Counted from the first letter of the stretch, positions 50,888 through 59,932 are shown. The stretch: DNA of 64,000 nt from JAJDTQ01 sp965204235 (GCA_965204235.1 OZ241979.1:3472001-3536000), one strand, 5' to 3'. Translations and numbers: made by a program. Notes: generated from the letters alone by a model not told the origin.

Positions 50888-51703
50888 TCAGGCATTTCGG
50901 ATTTCATGGATGGCGCGTTCTCCTTCCTCGACCGTGGGAGCCTTGCCGTGCCACTCCCATCGGTTCTCCATGAAGCTGACGCCCTTGCCCTTGATGGTCT
51001 GGCAGACGATGATGGTGGGGCCTTGGTGGAACTGCTCCGCCTGTTCCAGCGCCCCCAGGATGGCGGGGAAGTCGTGGCCGTCGATCTCCAGGGTGTTCCA
51101 GTTGAAGGCGCGCCACTTGTCCAGCAGGGGCTCCAGGCTCATGATCTCATCCACTCCGCCGCTCAACTGGATGTGGTTGTAGTCCATGAGAACGCAGAGG
51201 TTGTCGAGCTTGAACCGGGGCGCGGCCATGGCCGCCTCCCATATCTGGCCGGCCTGGCACTCTCCGTCGCTGACGACGCAATAGACCCGGTAGTCCCTGG
51301 CGCCGGTCTTGCCTGCCAGCGCCATGCCCGCGGCAATGGACAGTCCCTGCCCCAGGGAGCCGGTGGAGGCTTCGAGGTAGGGGCAGCGGTACCGGTCCGG
51401 GTGGCCCTGCATCCGGCTGTCGAGCTTCCGCAGGCTGAGCAGTTCCTCGCGCGGGAAATAGCCGGCCTTGGCCAGGGCGGCATAGACCGCGGGCACGCAG
51501 TGGCCCTTGGACAGCACGAAACGGTCCCGGTTCGGCCAGTCCGGCTCGTGCGGCCGGTGGCGCATCTTCTGGAAGTACAGGGCCGTTACCACGTCGGTGC
51601 AGGACAGGGACCCGCCGGGATGGCCGGACCCCGCTTCCACCAGCATGCGGATGACGTCGACTCGCAGTTCCCTGGCGATGGCCTGGAGCTCGGGGACCGT
51701 CAT
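50888..51703 (-). CDS. Transketolase, N-terminal subunit
   Basis: The 271-aa protein has the thiamine-diphosphate binding motif SDGECQAGQIWEAAM and DYNHIQ (GDG-type motif) plus N-terminal GSGHPGGSLSCTDVVTALYF. It pairs with the C-terminal subunit directly downstream. The ATG at 51703 is 4 bp from the stop of the SDR gene, so all three are co-transcribed. Confidence 0.9.
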   Translation of the reverse strand: MTVPELQAIARELRVDVIRMLVEAGSGHPGGSLSCTDVVTALYFQKMRHRPHEPDWPNRDRFVLSKGHCVPAVYAALAKAGYFPREELLSLRKLDSRMQGHPDRYRCPYLEASTGSLGQGLSIAAGMALAGKTGARDYRVYCVVSDGECQAGQIWEAAMAAPRFKLDNLCVLMDYNHIQLSGGVDEIMSLEPLLDKWRAFNWNTLEIDGHDFPAILGALEQAEQFHQGPTIIVCQTIKGKGVSFMENRWEWHGKAPTVEEGERAIHEIRNA

Positions 51704-51707
51704 GGGT

Positions 51708-52484
51708 TCATACCATCACTTGTCCGCCGCAGATGTTGACGGCCTGGCCGGTGATGCCGGCAGCTTCGTCCGAGGCCAGATAGACGGCGAGTCCGGCGAC
51801 TTCCTCCGGCTCCAGCACCCGCTGGATCGGCACCTTGGAAAGCACCTGCCGCCGGGCGGCCTCGGCGTCGATCCCCTGTTCGCGGGCGAAGTCTTCGATG
51901 CCGGCACGGGACATCTCCGTATCGACCCATCCGGGACACAGGGCGTTGACGGTGATCCCGCGGGACGCCAACTCCAGGGCGAGGACCCGGGTCAGGCCGA
52001 TCACTCCGTGCTTGCTGGCGCAGTAGGCGGCGTATCCGGGGACCCCGAACTTGCCCAGTACGGAGGACATGTTGATGATGCGGCCGGAACCTTCCCGGTC
52101 CATGATCCCGAGTACTTCCTTCGTGACCCGGTAGGCGCCGGTGAGGTTCGTGTCCACGATGGCGCGCCAGAGCCGGTCCTCTCCGTGGTCCACGGGGGTC
52201 ACTCCCGAGACGCCGGCGTTGTTGACCAGGATGTGGACTTGGCCCCAAAGGTCCCTGACCTGCGCCACGCAACCCCGTACGCTGGATTCCTCGTTCACGT
52301 CGAGGGAGAGGGGGAGCACGGAACGGCCTTCCCGGCGCAAGGTCTCGGCCGCGTTCTCCAGGCGCGTCATGTCGCGTGACGCGATGACGACCCGGGCCCC
52401 GTGCTGCGCCATGGCGCGCGCAACGGCCTTGCCGATGCCCGTGCCGCCGCCGGTGACCAACGCGACTCTTCCCGATAGTTCCAT
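51708..52484 (-). CDS. Short-chain dehydrogenase/reductase
   Basis: The 258-aa SDR has the NAD(P)-binding TGGGTGIG at residues 11-18, NNAG at about 88, and the catalytic Ser141, Tyr154 and Lys158 (NMSSVLGKFG, YAAYCASK). It likely oxidises or reduces a sugar or hydroxy-acid alcohol. It starts 10 bp after the sdhB stop and is followed by the transketolase pair, so the respiratory operon appears to continue into carbon metabolism. Confidence 0.9.
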   Translation of the reverse strand: MELSGRVALVTGGGTGIGKAVARAMAQHGARVVIASRDMTRLENAAETLRREGRSVLPLSLDVNEESSVRGCVAQVRDLWGQVHILVNNAGVSGVTPVDHGEDRLWRAIVDTNLTGAYRVTKEVLGIMDREGSGRIINMSSVLGKFGVPGYAAYCASKHGVIGLTRVLALELASRGITVNALCPGWVDTEMSRAGIEDFAREQGIDAEAARRQVLSKVPIQRVLEPEEVAGLAVYLASDEAAGITGQAVNICGGQVMV

Positions 52485-52493
52485 GGACCGGCG

Positions 52494-53270
52494 TCAGGCG
52501 CGTTTCCCGCTCAGCGCCCGGAGCAGCCGCGCCACGGGGTCGTAGAACCGCGTCACCACCCGTTCCTTCATGGGGATGATGGCGTTGTCGGTGATCTTGA
52601 TGTGTTCGGGACAGACCTCGGTGCAGCACTTGGTGATGTTGCAGAAGCCCAGCCCCTCTTCGTTGCGGAGGAACTCCAACCGGTCGTCCGTGTCCAGGGG
52701 GTGCATCTCCAGGCTCGCCACCCGCACGAAGAAACGCGGTCCGGCGAAGCTCGGCTTGTTCTCGTCGTGGTCGCGGATCACGTGGCAGACGTCCTGGCAC
52801 AGGAAACACTCGATGCACTTGTGGAACTCCTGCACCCGGTCGATGTCCTTCTGGTACATGCGCCGGGTCCCGTCCGCTTCCCTGGGCCCGGGCTTGAAGG
52901 GCGGGATGCGCCTGGCCTTCTCGTAGTTGTAGGACACGTCGGTGACGAGGTCGCGGATGATCGGGAAGGTCTTGATGGGCGCCACGGTGATGGTGTCGCC
53001 CGCGGGGAACGTGTTCATGCGCGTCATGCACATGAGCCGCGGCTTGCCGTTGATCTCGGCGCTGCACGAGCCGCACTTGCCGGCCTTGCAGTTCCAGCGC
53101 ACCGCGAGGTCGCCGGCGTGCATGGCCTGGATGTTGTGGATGACGTCCAGCACCACCATGCCCTCCTGGAGCGGCACTGTGTAGTCCCTGAACTCTCCGC
53201 CTCCGGCGTCGCCGCGCCAGACCCGCATCCTGGCTTGCGCCCCGTTTCCCGCACCGGCAACTTCAGGCAT
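52494..53270 (-). CDS. sdhB: Succinate dehydrogenase/fumarate reductase iron-sulfur subunit
   Basis: Start at the ATG at 53270, overlapping the flavoprotein stop (ATGA); 258 aa. The 2Fe-2S ferredoxin domain has Cys61, Cys66, Cys69 (CKAGKCGSC) and Cys81; the C-terminal domain has the KCIECFLCQDVC 4Fe-4S and CNITKCCTEVCPEH 3Fe-4S clusters. It passes electrons from the flavoprotein to the membrane anchor. The frame upstream of 53270 lies inside the flavoprotein gene and is not coding. Confidence 0.9.
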   Translation of the reverse strand: MPEVAGAGNGAQARMRVWRGDAGGGEFRDYTVPLQEGMVVLDVIHNIQAMHAGDLAVRWNCKAGKCGSCSAEINGKPRLMCMTRMNTFPAGDTITVAPIKTFPIIRDLVTDVSYNYEKARRIPPFKPGPREADGTRRMYQKDIDRVQEFHKCIECFLCQDVCHVIRDHDENKPSFAGPRFFVRVASLEMHPLDTDDRLEFLRNEEGLGFCNITKCCTEVCPEHIKITDNAIIPMKERVVTRFYDPVARLLRALSGKRA

Positions 53271-55072
53271 CAGACTGGCTCCTCGACGATCTTCCTGAGC
53301 TCTTCGGGCATCTCCGGCAACGGTTCCAGGGAGACGGAAATGGCCCCGTCCCTCTTTCGCGTCACCACGTTGACCTTGCCGAACTCGGGGTCCGGGTCCG
53401 GATAGTCGTCCCGGGTGTGCCCGCCCCTGCTCTCCCTGCACTCGATGGCCGACAGGGTGGCGGCCTCGGCCACGGCGAGCAGCGACCCCAAGTCCAGGGC
53501 CAGGTGCCAGCCGGGGTTGAAGCGCCGGCCGCCTTCGACCTTGACCCGGGCGGCCCGGTCCTTGAGCGCCGCGATCTCCTCCATGGCCTGCAACAGCTCG
53601 CTCTCCGTCCGGATGATGCCCACCAGCTCGTGCATGGCGCGCTGGAGGTCGCCGTGGATGGCGTAGGGGTTCTCCGCGCCCCGGTCGGTGAACGGCGCCA
53701 GCATCCGGGCGGCGAGCCGTTCCACTTCCGACGGGTCCGGCGTGGGCGCGGCGTCGAGTCCCAGGGCGTATTCCGCGGCCGACTGCCCGGCGATGCGCCC
53801 GAACACCAGCAGGTCCGACAGGGAGTTGCCGCCCAGGCGGTTGGCCCCGTGCAGGCCTCCGGCCACTTCCCCCGCGGCGTAGAGCCCCGGCACGGTGGTG
53901 GCCGAGGTGTCCGCATCCACCCGCACGCCTCCCATGATGTAGTGGCAGGTGGGTCCCACCTCCATGGCCTCCCGGGTGATGTCCACGTCCGCCAGCTCCT
54001 TGAACTGGTGGTACATGGACGGGAGGCGCCGCATGATGTATTCCGCGTCCCGGCGGGTGGCGATGTCCAGCAGCACCCCGCCGTGCTCCGTGCCGCGGCC
54101 GGCCTTGACTTCGGCGTTGATGGCCCGGGCCACCTCGTCCCGGGGCAACAGGTCCGGCGTGCGCCGGTTGTTCTTCTTGTCCCGGTACCAGGCGTCGGCT
54201 TCGGCCTCGTTGTCCGCGGTCTCGGCCTTGAAGAACTCCGGGATGTAGTGGAACATGAAACGCTCGCCCGCGGAGTTCCTCAGGGTCCCGCCGTCGCCGC
54301 GCACGCCCTCGGTCACCAGTATCCCCCGGACGCTGGGCGGCCATACCATTCCGGTGGGGTGGAACTGGACCTTCTCCATGTCGATGAGGTCCGCGCCCAC
54401 TTCCAGCGCCATGCCCATGCCGTCGCCGCTGTACTCCCAGGAATTGGAGGTCACCTGCCAGCACTTGCCGGAGCCGCCGGTGGCCAGCACCACGGCCCTG
54501 GCGTGGAACGCCACCAGGTCGCCGCTCTCCCGCCAGTAGCCCACCACTCCGCCCACCTTGCCGTCCCGCATCAGCAGGTGCTGGACGTTGCACTCCATAT
54601 GGACGTCGATGCCCAGGGCCACCGTGCGCTGCTGCAAGGTGCGGATCATCTCCAGGCCGGTGCGGTCGCCCACGTGGGCCAGCCGGGCGTAGCGGTGGCC
54701 GCCGAAGTCCCGTTGCAGGATCAGGCCGTCGTCGGTGCGGTCGAACAGGGCGCCCCATTCCTCCAGTTCCAGCACCCGGTCCGGGGCCTGCTGGGCGTGG
54801 ATCTGCGCCATGCGCCAGTTGTTCAACAGCTTGCCGCCGCGCATGGTGTCCCGGAAGTGCACCTTCCAGTCGTCTTCCGGCCAGACGTTCCCCATGGCCG
54901 CGGCGATGCCGCCTTCGGCCATGACGGTGTGGGCCTTGCCCAGCAGCGACTTGCAGATGATGGCGGTCCGGGCGCCCTTGTCGTGGGCTTCGATGCCGGC
55001 CCGCAGCCCCGCGCCGCCGGCCCCCACCACCACCACGTCGTACTCGTGCGTCTCGCGGCTCCCACCGGCCAT
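53270..55072 (-). CDS. sdhA: Succinate dehydrogenase/fumarate reductase flavoprotein subunit
   Basis: Start at the ATG at 55072, overlapping the membrane-anchor gene stop (ATGA); 600 aa. The FAD dinucleotide motif is VVVVGAGGAGLRAGIEA, and His48 in KAHTVMAEGGI is the covalent FAD attachment site. The substrate-binding HYIMGGV and the C-terminal R-SRGGHTRDD are present. It oxidises succinate or reduces fumarate; the direction cannot be read from sequence. Coupled to sdhB downstream and the anchor upstream. Confidence 0.92.
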   Translation of the reverse strand: MAGGSRETHEYDVVVVGAGGAGLRAGIEAHDKGARTAIICKSLLGKAHTVMAEGGIAAAMGNVWPEDDWKVHFRDTMRGGKLLNNWRMAQIHAQQAPDRVLELEEWGALFDRTDDGLILQRDFGGHRYARLAHVGDRTGLEMIRTLQQRTVALGIDVHMECNVQHLLMRDGKVGGVVGYWRESGDLVAFHARAVVLATGGSGKCWQVTSNSWEYSGDGMGMALEVGADLIDMEKVQFHPTGMVWPPSVRGILVTEGVRGDGGTLRNSAGERFMFHYIPEFFKAETADNEAEADAWYRDKKNNRRTPDLLPRDEVARAINAEVKAGRGTEHGGVLLDIATRRDAEYIMRRLPSMYHQFKELADVDITREAMEVGPTCHYIMGGVRVDADTSATTVPGLYAAGEVAGGLHGANRLGGNSLSDLLVFGRIAGQSAAEYALGLDAAPTPDPSEVERLAARMLAPFTDRGAENPYAIHGDLQRAMHELVGIIRTESELLQAMEEIAALKDRAARVKVEGGRRFNPGWHLALDLGSLLAVAEAATLSAIECRESRGGHTRDDYPDPDPEFGKVNVVTRKRDGAISVSLEPLPEMPEELRKIVEEPV

Positions 55073-55830
55073 CAGACGAACCTCAGGTCCTGCAGGACGC
55101 CCATGGCCACCAGGCGAACGTAGAGGTCGGTCACCGCGACCCAGACCAGGCTCACCCAGGCGATCTGCATGTGCTTCTCGTTGAGCTTCGTCACCGCGCT
55201 CCACAGGCCGTGGCGTCGGGGCGCTGCGTGGAAGCTGTTGCGGCCGCCGCCGCACAGGTGCCGGCACGAGTGGCACGAGAAGCTGTAGAGCGACAGCAGC
55301 GCGGCGTTGACCAGCAGCACCAGCGTCCCCAGGCCGATGCCGAAGCCGTCGGCGAAATGGAACGCGATGAGGGCGTCCCACCACAGGAACGCCAGGATCG
55401 GCAACGACATCCAGAAGAAGTAGCGGTGGACGTTCTGCAGGATGAAGGGGAACCGCGTCTCGCCGGAGTAGCCGCGGGACGCGTCCCGCACCGCGCAGGC
55501 CGGAGGGGACCAGAAGAACGACCGGTAGTAGGCCTTGCGGTAGTAGTAGCAGGTGAGCCGGAAACCGCCGGGGATCCACAGGATCAGGATGGCCGGCGAC
55601 CATTGGAACCACGAGCCGAACAGCGGCGCGCTCACGTGCTCGCAGTTGACGGCCAGGCACGGCGAGTAGAACGGCGAAAGGTACGGAGACGCGTAGTAGT
55701 GGGCGTTCTGGAGCGCGGCCCAGGTGGAATAGACGACGAAGCCGCCCAGCCCCAGGACCACCGCCATGGGCTCCAGCCACCAGAGGTCTTGCCGCAGGGT
55801 CCTCTTGTTGTCGATTGCGATGCTGCTCAT
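55072..55830 (-). CDS. Succinate dehydrogenase membrane anchor subunit
   Basis: The 252-aa protein has five or six helices, with His residues (FSCHSCRHLC, LQNVHRYFFW) available as haem or quinone ligands. This large single-anchor type is found with the actinobacterial/deltaproteobacterial Sdh1-like complexes. ATGA overlap with sdhA. It is separated by 40 bp from the small protein of the other complex upstream. Confidence 0.75.
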   Translation of the reverse strand: MSSIAIDNKRTLRQDLWWLEPMAVVLGLGGFVVYSTWAALQNAHYYASPYLSPFYSPCLAVNCEHVSAPLFGSWFQWSPAILILWIPGGFRLTCYYYRKAYYRSFFWSPPACAVRDASRGYSGETRFPFILQNVHRYFFWMSLPILAFLWWDALIAFHFADGFGIGLGTLVLLVNAALLSLYSFSCHSCRHLCGGGRNSFHAAPRRHGLWSAVTKLNEKHMQIAWVSLVWVAVTDLYVRLVAMGVLQDLRFV

Positions 55831-55870
55831 GGTTCGGCGCCCTTTAGCGCTCCCTCCGAGGGGGGCGCGG

Positions 55871-56071
55871 TCATTGCTTCTTTCTCACCACCTCGTATCC
55901 CAGCTCGTCGATGCCGGACAGGATCTCCGCCAGGGCGGTCTCGTCCTCGACCCACGCGTGGCCGAGCCGGACCTTGACGGCGTAGTAGTAGCCGAAGGGA
56001 AGCTGCGCCTTGCGGAACTTGAAGAGCTCCCGCGCCAGGTTGACCGGGTTGGGCTTGTAGTCCTGCTCCAC
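55871..56071 (-). CDS. Small 66-aa protein of the fumarate-reductase-like operon
   Basis: A GTG at 56071, overlapping nothing but 11 bp after the HdrB-like stop at 56083, opens a 66-aa frame (VEQDYKPNPVNLARELFKFR, then LPFGYYYAVKVRLGHAWVED) ending GYEVVRKKQ. The sequence is compact, basic and not hydrophobic. It sits exactly between the two respiratory complexes and may be a dedicated assembly or small subunit. No homologous family recognised; the start could instead be a CTG slightly upstream. Confidence 0.5.
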   Translation of the reverse strand: MEQDYKPNPVNLARELFKFRKAQLPFGYYYAVKVRLGHAWVEDETALAEILSGIDELGYEVVRKKQ

Positions 56072-56082
56072 GGTCCGGGCCG

Positions 56083-56964
56083 TCAGGTGAGCATGTCCAC
56101 CTTGTCGTTGACCGCCTTGGTCGAAACGATGTGCCGGCCCAACTGCATCTCGTCGGTGTCGAACCCCAGGGCCAAGCCCAGGAGCTGCGGCAGGTGGACG
56201 ATGGGCAGGTCGATCTTCTGGCCCTTTTGGGCCTCGGCCCTGGGCTGGTTGCCGTCGAGGTTCAGGTGGCACAGGGGGCAGGGCGTCACCATGCAGTCCG
56301 CGCCGTTCTGCCGCGACTCGCCGGCGTGTTTGGCCACCATGCCGAGGGAGCCTTCCTCGTTGGCCGTCAGGATGGGGAAGCCGCAGCACTTGGTCTTGCC
56401 GCTGATGTTGACGTTCTCCGCCCCGAGGGCGCCGATCAGGTCCTCCAGGTATCCCCTGCGGCCCGCCACGTCGCTGTTGGGCACCATGATGTTCCCGGGC
56501 CGGCGCAGGAAGCAGCCGTAGAACGGGGAGACCTTCAGGCCGGCCAGGGGGCGCTGGATCAGCGGTTTGAGTTTCTCCATCCCGTAGTCCTCGAACAGTA
56601 CCCACAACAGGTGCTTGACCTCGGTGGTCCCCTGGTAGGAAAGCCCTTCCTCCGCCAGGTATTCGCGGTTGATCCGCTCCCGGTACTCGGTGTCGTTTTG
56701 GAGCCGGTGGTTGGCTTGGCTGAAGACTCCCTGGCAGGTGCTGCAGATGGTCATGATGGGCAGCCCCATCTGCTCCGCCTTGGCAAAGGTCCGCGCGTTG
56801 AGTGGGTCCGACAGGTGCGTCGGCATGCAGCCGGCGCCGGTGCACGCCACGTCGGTCATCTCCTCCAGCTCCAGGTCGAGCTTCTCCGCCACCTTGACCG
56901 CCGCGGTGTAGAGCTCGGGGCAGCCCCCCTTGGCCACACATCCGGGGTAGAACGCGTATTTCAC
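56083..56964 (-). CDS. HdrB-like cysteine-rich (CCG domain) subunit
   Basis: GTG start at 56964 overlapping the FrdB-like stop (GTGA), with GGAGG upstream; 293 aa. Two CCG-type cysteine-rich domains are seen (FYPGCVAKGG ... CSTCQG and FYGCFLRRPGN ... KCCGFPIL ... CPLCHLNLD), as in heterodisulfide reductase subunit B and SdhE of thiol:fumarate reductase-like or Sdh complexes. These bind special 4Fe-4S clusters. It replaces the membrane anchor for the second flavoprotein complex. Confidence 0.85.
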   Translation of the reverse strand: MKYAFYPGCVAKGGCPELYTAAVKVAEKLDLELEEMTDVACTGAGCMPTHLSDPLNARTFAKAEQMGLPIMTICSTCQGVFSQANHRLQNDTEYRERINREYLAEEGLSYQGTTEVKHLLWVLFEDYGMEKLKPLIQRPLAGLKVSPFYGCFLRRPGNIMVPNSDVAGRRGYLEDLIGALGAENVNISGKTKCCGFPILTANEEGSLGMVAKHAGESRQNGADCMVTPCPLCHLNLDGNQPRAEAQKGQKIDLPIVHLPQLLGLALGFDTDEMQLGRHIVSTKAVNDKVDMLT

Positions 56965-57917
56965 TTGGACTCCTCCGCTTTCTCGATGATGCGCCGGACC
57001 TGTTCCGCGCCCGGTCGTTTCTCGTGGCGCCCGGGCATCTTCCCGCGCCGCAGCGCTCGGACCGCGGTGGGCAGGAGCTTCATGAGTCCGGCCACGTTGG
57101 TCATGCCCTCGGTCTCCATGGCCAGCTTGCGTTCGTCGAGCCAGCCGGTGTGCTTCACCGAACGGATGAAGCTCGCGTGGTGCCGCGCCACCTTCTCGTG
57201 GGTGATCCCCGACTTGAAGGCCACGTCCCGCACCTCCATGATCTTGTTGGACGGCGCCAGGCCCCGCGGGCACTTGCCGTTGGCCTCGTAGCAGTGGGTG
57301 CAGTCCCACAGCCCCTTGGGCTGCTCGACGACCTTCATGCGCGCTTCCTGCCGCGCCCCCGATTCCCGCGGGTCCATGACGAACCGGTAGCCCTTGACCA
57401 GGGCCGCGGGTCCGAGGAAGTCGAAGTCCACCGGCAGGACCGCGCAGCCCTCGTCGCACAGGCCGCACTGGTAGCAGCTCATGGTGCGCCGCACTTCCGC
57501 CATGTCCGACTCGGGAACCACGTTCTCGGTGGGGGCGAACTCTTCTTCCGGCTCCATCCAGGGCTTCATGGCCGCGATCTTGTTCCAGAGGAAGGCGTCC
57601 ATGTCGAACACCAGGTCCTTGACCACCGGGATGTTGCGGACGGGGTCGCAGAGGATCTCCGGCCCTTTCTTCGTCACCGCGGAGATCTTCGTGGTGCAGG
57701 TGAGCTTGGCGCTGTAGTTGATGCGCACGCTGCACTCGCCGCAGAACCCCTGGCAGCACGAGGCCCGGAAGGCCAGGGTGTCGTCCTGCTCGTCCCGGAT
57801 CTTCTGGAGTCCGTCCAGCACCGTGGCGTCTTCGGGCAGGTCCACCTGGTAGGTCGAGTAACCGGATCCGCCGCCGTTCTCCGGGTCCTTGCGGTGGACC
57901 TTGTAGGTGACTTCCAT
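56961..57917 (-). CDS. Fumarate reductase-like iron-sulfur subunit (second copy)
   Basis: The 318-aa protein has a 2Fe-2S domain (ASCCQGFCGECSVRINY, LTCTTK) and a 4Fe-4S pair (SCYQCGLCDEGCAVLPVDF and WDCTHCYEANGKCPRG). The second cluster set resembles TfrB/HdrC-type rather than classical SdhB. It lies between the flavoprotein at 59600 (69 bp) and the HdrB-like gene. In methanogen thiol:fumarate reductase the HdrB part is fused to this subunit; here they are separate genes. Confidence 0.87.
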   Translation of the reverse strand: MEVTYKVHRKDPENGGGSGYSTYQVDLPEDATVLDGLQKIRDEQDDTLAFRASCCQGFCGECSVRINYSAKLTCTTKISAVTKKGPEILCDPVRNIPVVKDLVFDMDAFLWNKIAAMKPWMEPEEEFAPTENVVPESDMAEVRRTMSCYQCGLCDEGCAVLPVDFDFLGPAALVKGYRFVMDPRESGARQEARMKVVEQPKGLWDCTHCYEANGKCPRGLAPSNKIMEVRDVAFKSGITHEKVARHHASFIRSVKHTGWLDERKLAMETEGMTNVAGLMKLLPTAVRALRRGKMPGRHEKRPGAEQVRRIIEKAEESK

Positions 57918-57986
57918 GGTCGCTCCTTTGCCGGCGCTGCGTCCCGTTCCCGTCCCGGTTCGGACCGGCGGGCCGCGGCGTCCGTC

Positions 57987-59600
57987 CTATACCGATACCG
58001 CCCGGGTATCCAGCTTCGGCGCGCCGTCCTGCCGGCGCACCACGGTGTGGACCTTCCAGTTCGAGTCGTCCCGCTGGGGAAAATCGTCCCGGACGTGCGC
58101 GCCGCGGCTCTCCGTGCGGCCGCGCGCGGCCAGCGCCACGGCCTCCGCCAGTTGCAACAGGTTCCCCAACTCCAGGTAGCTCGTCAGGGCATAGTTGTAG
58201 ATCCGGGACCGGTTGTTGACGCGAAGGGCCGCATGGCGCTGTCGGAGCGCGCGAACCTTCTCCTGGGCCTCGCCGATGCCGGCGTCGGTGCGGGTCACGC
58301 CCAGGTTGGCCGCCATCAGCTCCCCGAGCTCCCGGTGGATGCCGCCGATGGTGTCGTCGGACGACCCTCCCGAGGTGATCTCGGCCAGCCGCCGGTCGTC
58401 GTTCGCCGCCTGGGACGGGTCCGCCCCTTTCCTGCCGGCCGACCGGGCATGGGCCGCGGCCGCTTCCCCCACCCGCTTGCCGAACACCACCGCCTCGGTC
58501 AGGGTGTTCCCCGGCAGCCTTCCGGCGCCGTTGAGTCCGTTGTGGGCGCACTCGCCCACGGCGAACAGCCCGGCCACCGAGGTCTCTCCGGAAGCGTTGG
58601 TCTCGATGCCCCCCATGGGCCGGTGGGCCACCGGTTGCACCGGGACCGGGTCCTTGGCAACGTCGATGCCGGCCATGACCTTGACCAGCTCCGCAGCCTG
58701 GGGGAAGCGGGAGGCCAAGTCCTGCACCGGTCGCAGGTCGAGGGCCGCGGGGCCGCCCCCGTTGCGGCCCGCCTTGTGGACCTCCACCGCGAGTTGGGCC
58801 CTGGAGAGCCCCTTGGCCTCCACCAGCGGGTCGCCCGATGCGTTCCGTAGCTGCGCGCCTTCGCCCAGGGTCGCCTCGCTGATGAGCACGGTTTGCGCGG
58901 CGCTGTAAACCGTGGGATGGAACTGCACCATCTCCAGATCCACCAGGCCCAGACCCGACTCATAGCCCAGGATCAGGCCGTCCCCGGTGGCGCCCACTCC
59001 CGCGGTGCACGGACGGTACAGCCGGGTGAACCCCCCGGCGGCGAGGACCACGGCGCCGGCGCTGAAGGTCTCCAGTCGGCCGCTTCGGAGTCCCAGCGCC
59101 ACCGCGCCGGCGCACGCTCCGTCGTCCGTCACCAGGGAGGTTGCGAACCACTCGTAGAAGCAGGGGATGTCCTCTCGGAGGAACTGTTCGTGGAGCACGT
59201 GCAGGACCATGTGCCCGGTGCGGTCGTCCGCGTAACAGGCGCGGTGGACGCTGCCGAACCCCAGCGGGCGGCGGTCGATGCGGCCGTCCCCGTCGCGGTT
59301 GAACGGCACCCCCACGCGCTCGAGCCAGACGACTTCCCGGGCCGCCTCCGCGGCCAGCGCCTCCACGGTCTCGGGGTCGCAGAGCCCGTCGCCCGTGCGG
59401 ACGACGTCCTCGGCGAACTTCTCGGGGGAGTCGTCCCGGCCCAGCGGCGCGTTGATCCCCCCCGGCGACAGGGCGGAGTTCGTGCGCAGCGGATGGACCT
59501 TGCTCAACAACGCCACCGACGCTCCGGCCCGCTTGGCGGCGATAGCCGCCCGCAAGCCGGAGGCGCCGCCACCCACAACGAGAACATCACATTCCGGCAC
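57987..59600 (-). CDS. Fumarate reductase/L-aspartate oxidase-like flavoprotein (second copy)
   Basis: GTG start at 59600 with AAGAGGGG upstream; 537 aa. The FAD motif is VLVVGGGASGLRAAIAA; the active-site segment is AHRPMGGIETN. At the position where SdhA carries the covalent FAD His, this protein has Asn41 (RTNSALSPGGI), so FAD is non-covalent as in TfrA or NadB. With the iron-sulfur and HdrB-like genes downstream it best fits a thiol:fumarate reductase-like (TfrA) or soluble fumarate reductase. It is the first gene of the minus-strand operon. Confidence 0.85.
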   Translation of the reverse strand: MPECDVLVVGGGASGLRAAIAAKRAGASVALLSKVHPLRTNSALSPGGINAPLGRDDSPEKFAEDVVRTGDGLCDPETVEALAAEAAREVVWLERVGVPFNRDGDGRIDRRPLGFGSVHRACYADDRTGHMVLHVLHEQFLREDIPCFYEWFATSLVTDDGACAGAVALGLRSGRLETFSAGAVVLAAGGFTRLYRPCTAGVGATGDGLILGYESGLGLVDLEMVQFHPTVYSAAQTVLISEATLGEGAQLRNASGDPLVEAKGLSRAQLAVEVHKAGRNGGGPAALDLRPVQDLASRFPQAAELVKVMAGIDVAKDPVPVQPVAHRPMGGIETNASGETSVAGLFAVGECAHNGLNGAGRLPGNTLTEAVVFGKRVGEAAAAHARSAGRKGADPSQAANDDRRLAEITSGGSSDDTIGGIHRELGELMAANLGVTRTDAGIGEAQEKVRALRQRHAALRVNNRSRIYNYALTSYLELGNLLQLAEAVALAARGRTESRGAHVRDDFPQRDDSNWKVHTVVRRQDGAPKLDTRAVSV

Positions 59601-59667
59601 TGGGCATCCCCTCTTGGTTGTCGTCGTTGACGCGCTGCACGCGGACCCTCTGCGTTTCGAGCGGGTA

Positions 59668-59780
59668 TGGGAAACTCTGAATAATCGCCCCCGTTCGTCC
59701 TGAGCGTAGCGAAGCGAAGTCGAAGGACGCGCTTTTCCATAGGGAAAGGCGCTTCGATCCAAGATCGATCAGAGGTTCCT
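59668..59780 (+). repeat. MITE-like dispersed repeat, copy E (full length)
   Basis: Left end TATGGGAAACTCTGA and right end TCAGAGGTTCCTATA are inverted repeats matching at about 13 of 15 positions. The core contains CGTTCGTCCTGAGCGTAGCG and GAAGTCGAAGGACGCG. Lies in the 381-bp gap between the flavoprotein start and the adhesin stop; only a 123-bp hairpin element is seen in the rest of this gap. Confidence 0.8.
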
Positions 59781-59809
59781 ATAGCAAAACCCCGTCCGAG
59801 GCGTCAAGG

Positions 59810-59932
59810 TGGATTCCCGCGGCGCATAACGGCCCCGGCTCGCCGGGAAGCAGTAAGCCGGCAGGCGCCGCGGACGCCCACCCCGTCCTCCCCGCGAAAG
59901 CATGTCCTCGCGGAAGCGGGGGCGGGAATCCA
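59810..59932 (+). repeat. Extragenic inverted repeat element
   Basis: TGGATTCCCGC (59810-59820) and GCGGGAATCCA (59922-59932) are perfect 11-bp inverted repeats enclosing a GC-rich 101-bp stretch. Such TGGATTCCCGC-ended hairpins are common intergenic elements in proteobacteria; it sits 49 bp past the adhesin 3' end and may serve as a transcription barrier. Confidence 0.6.
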
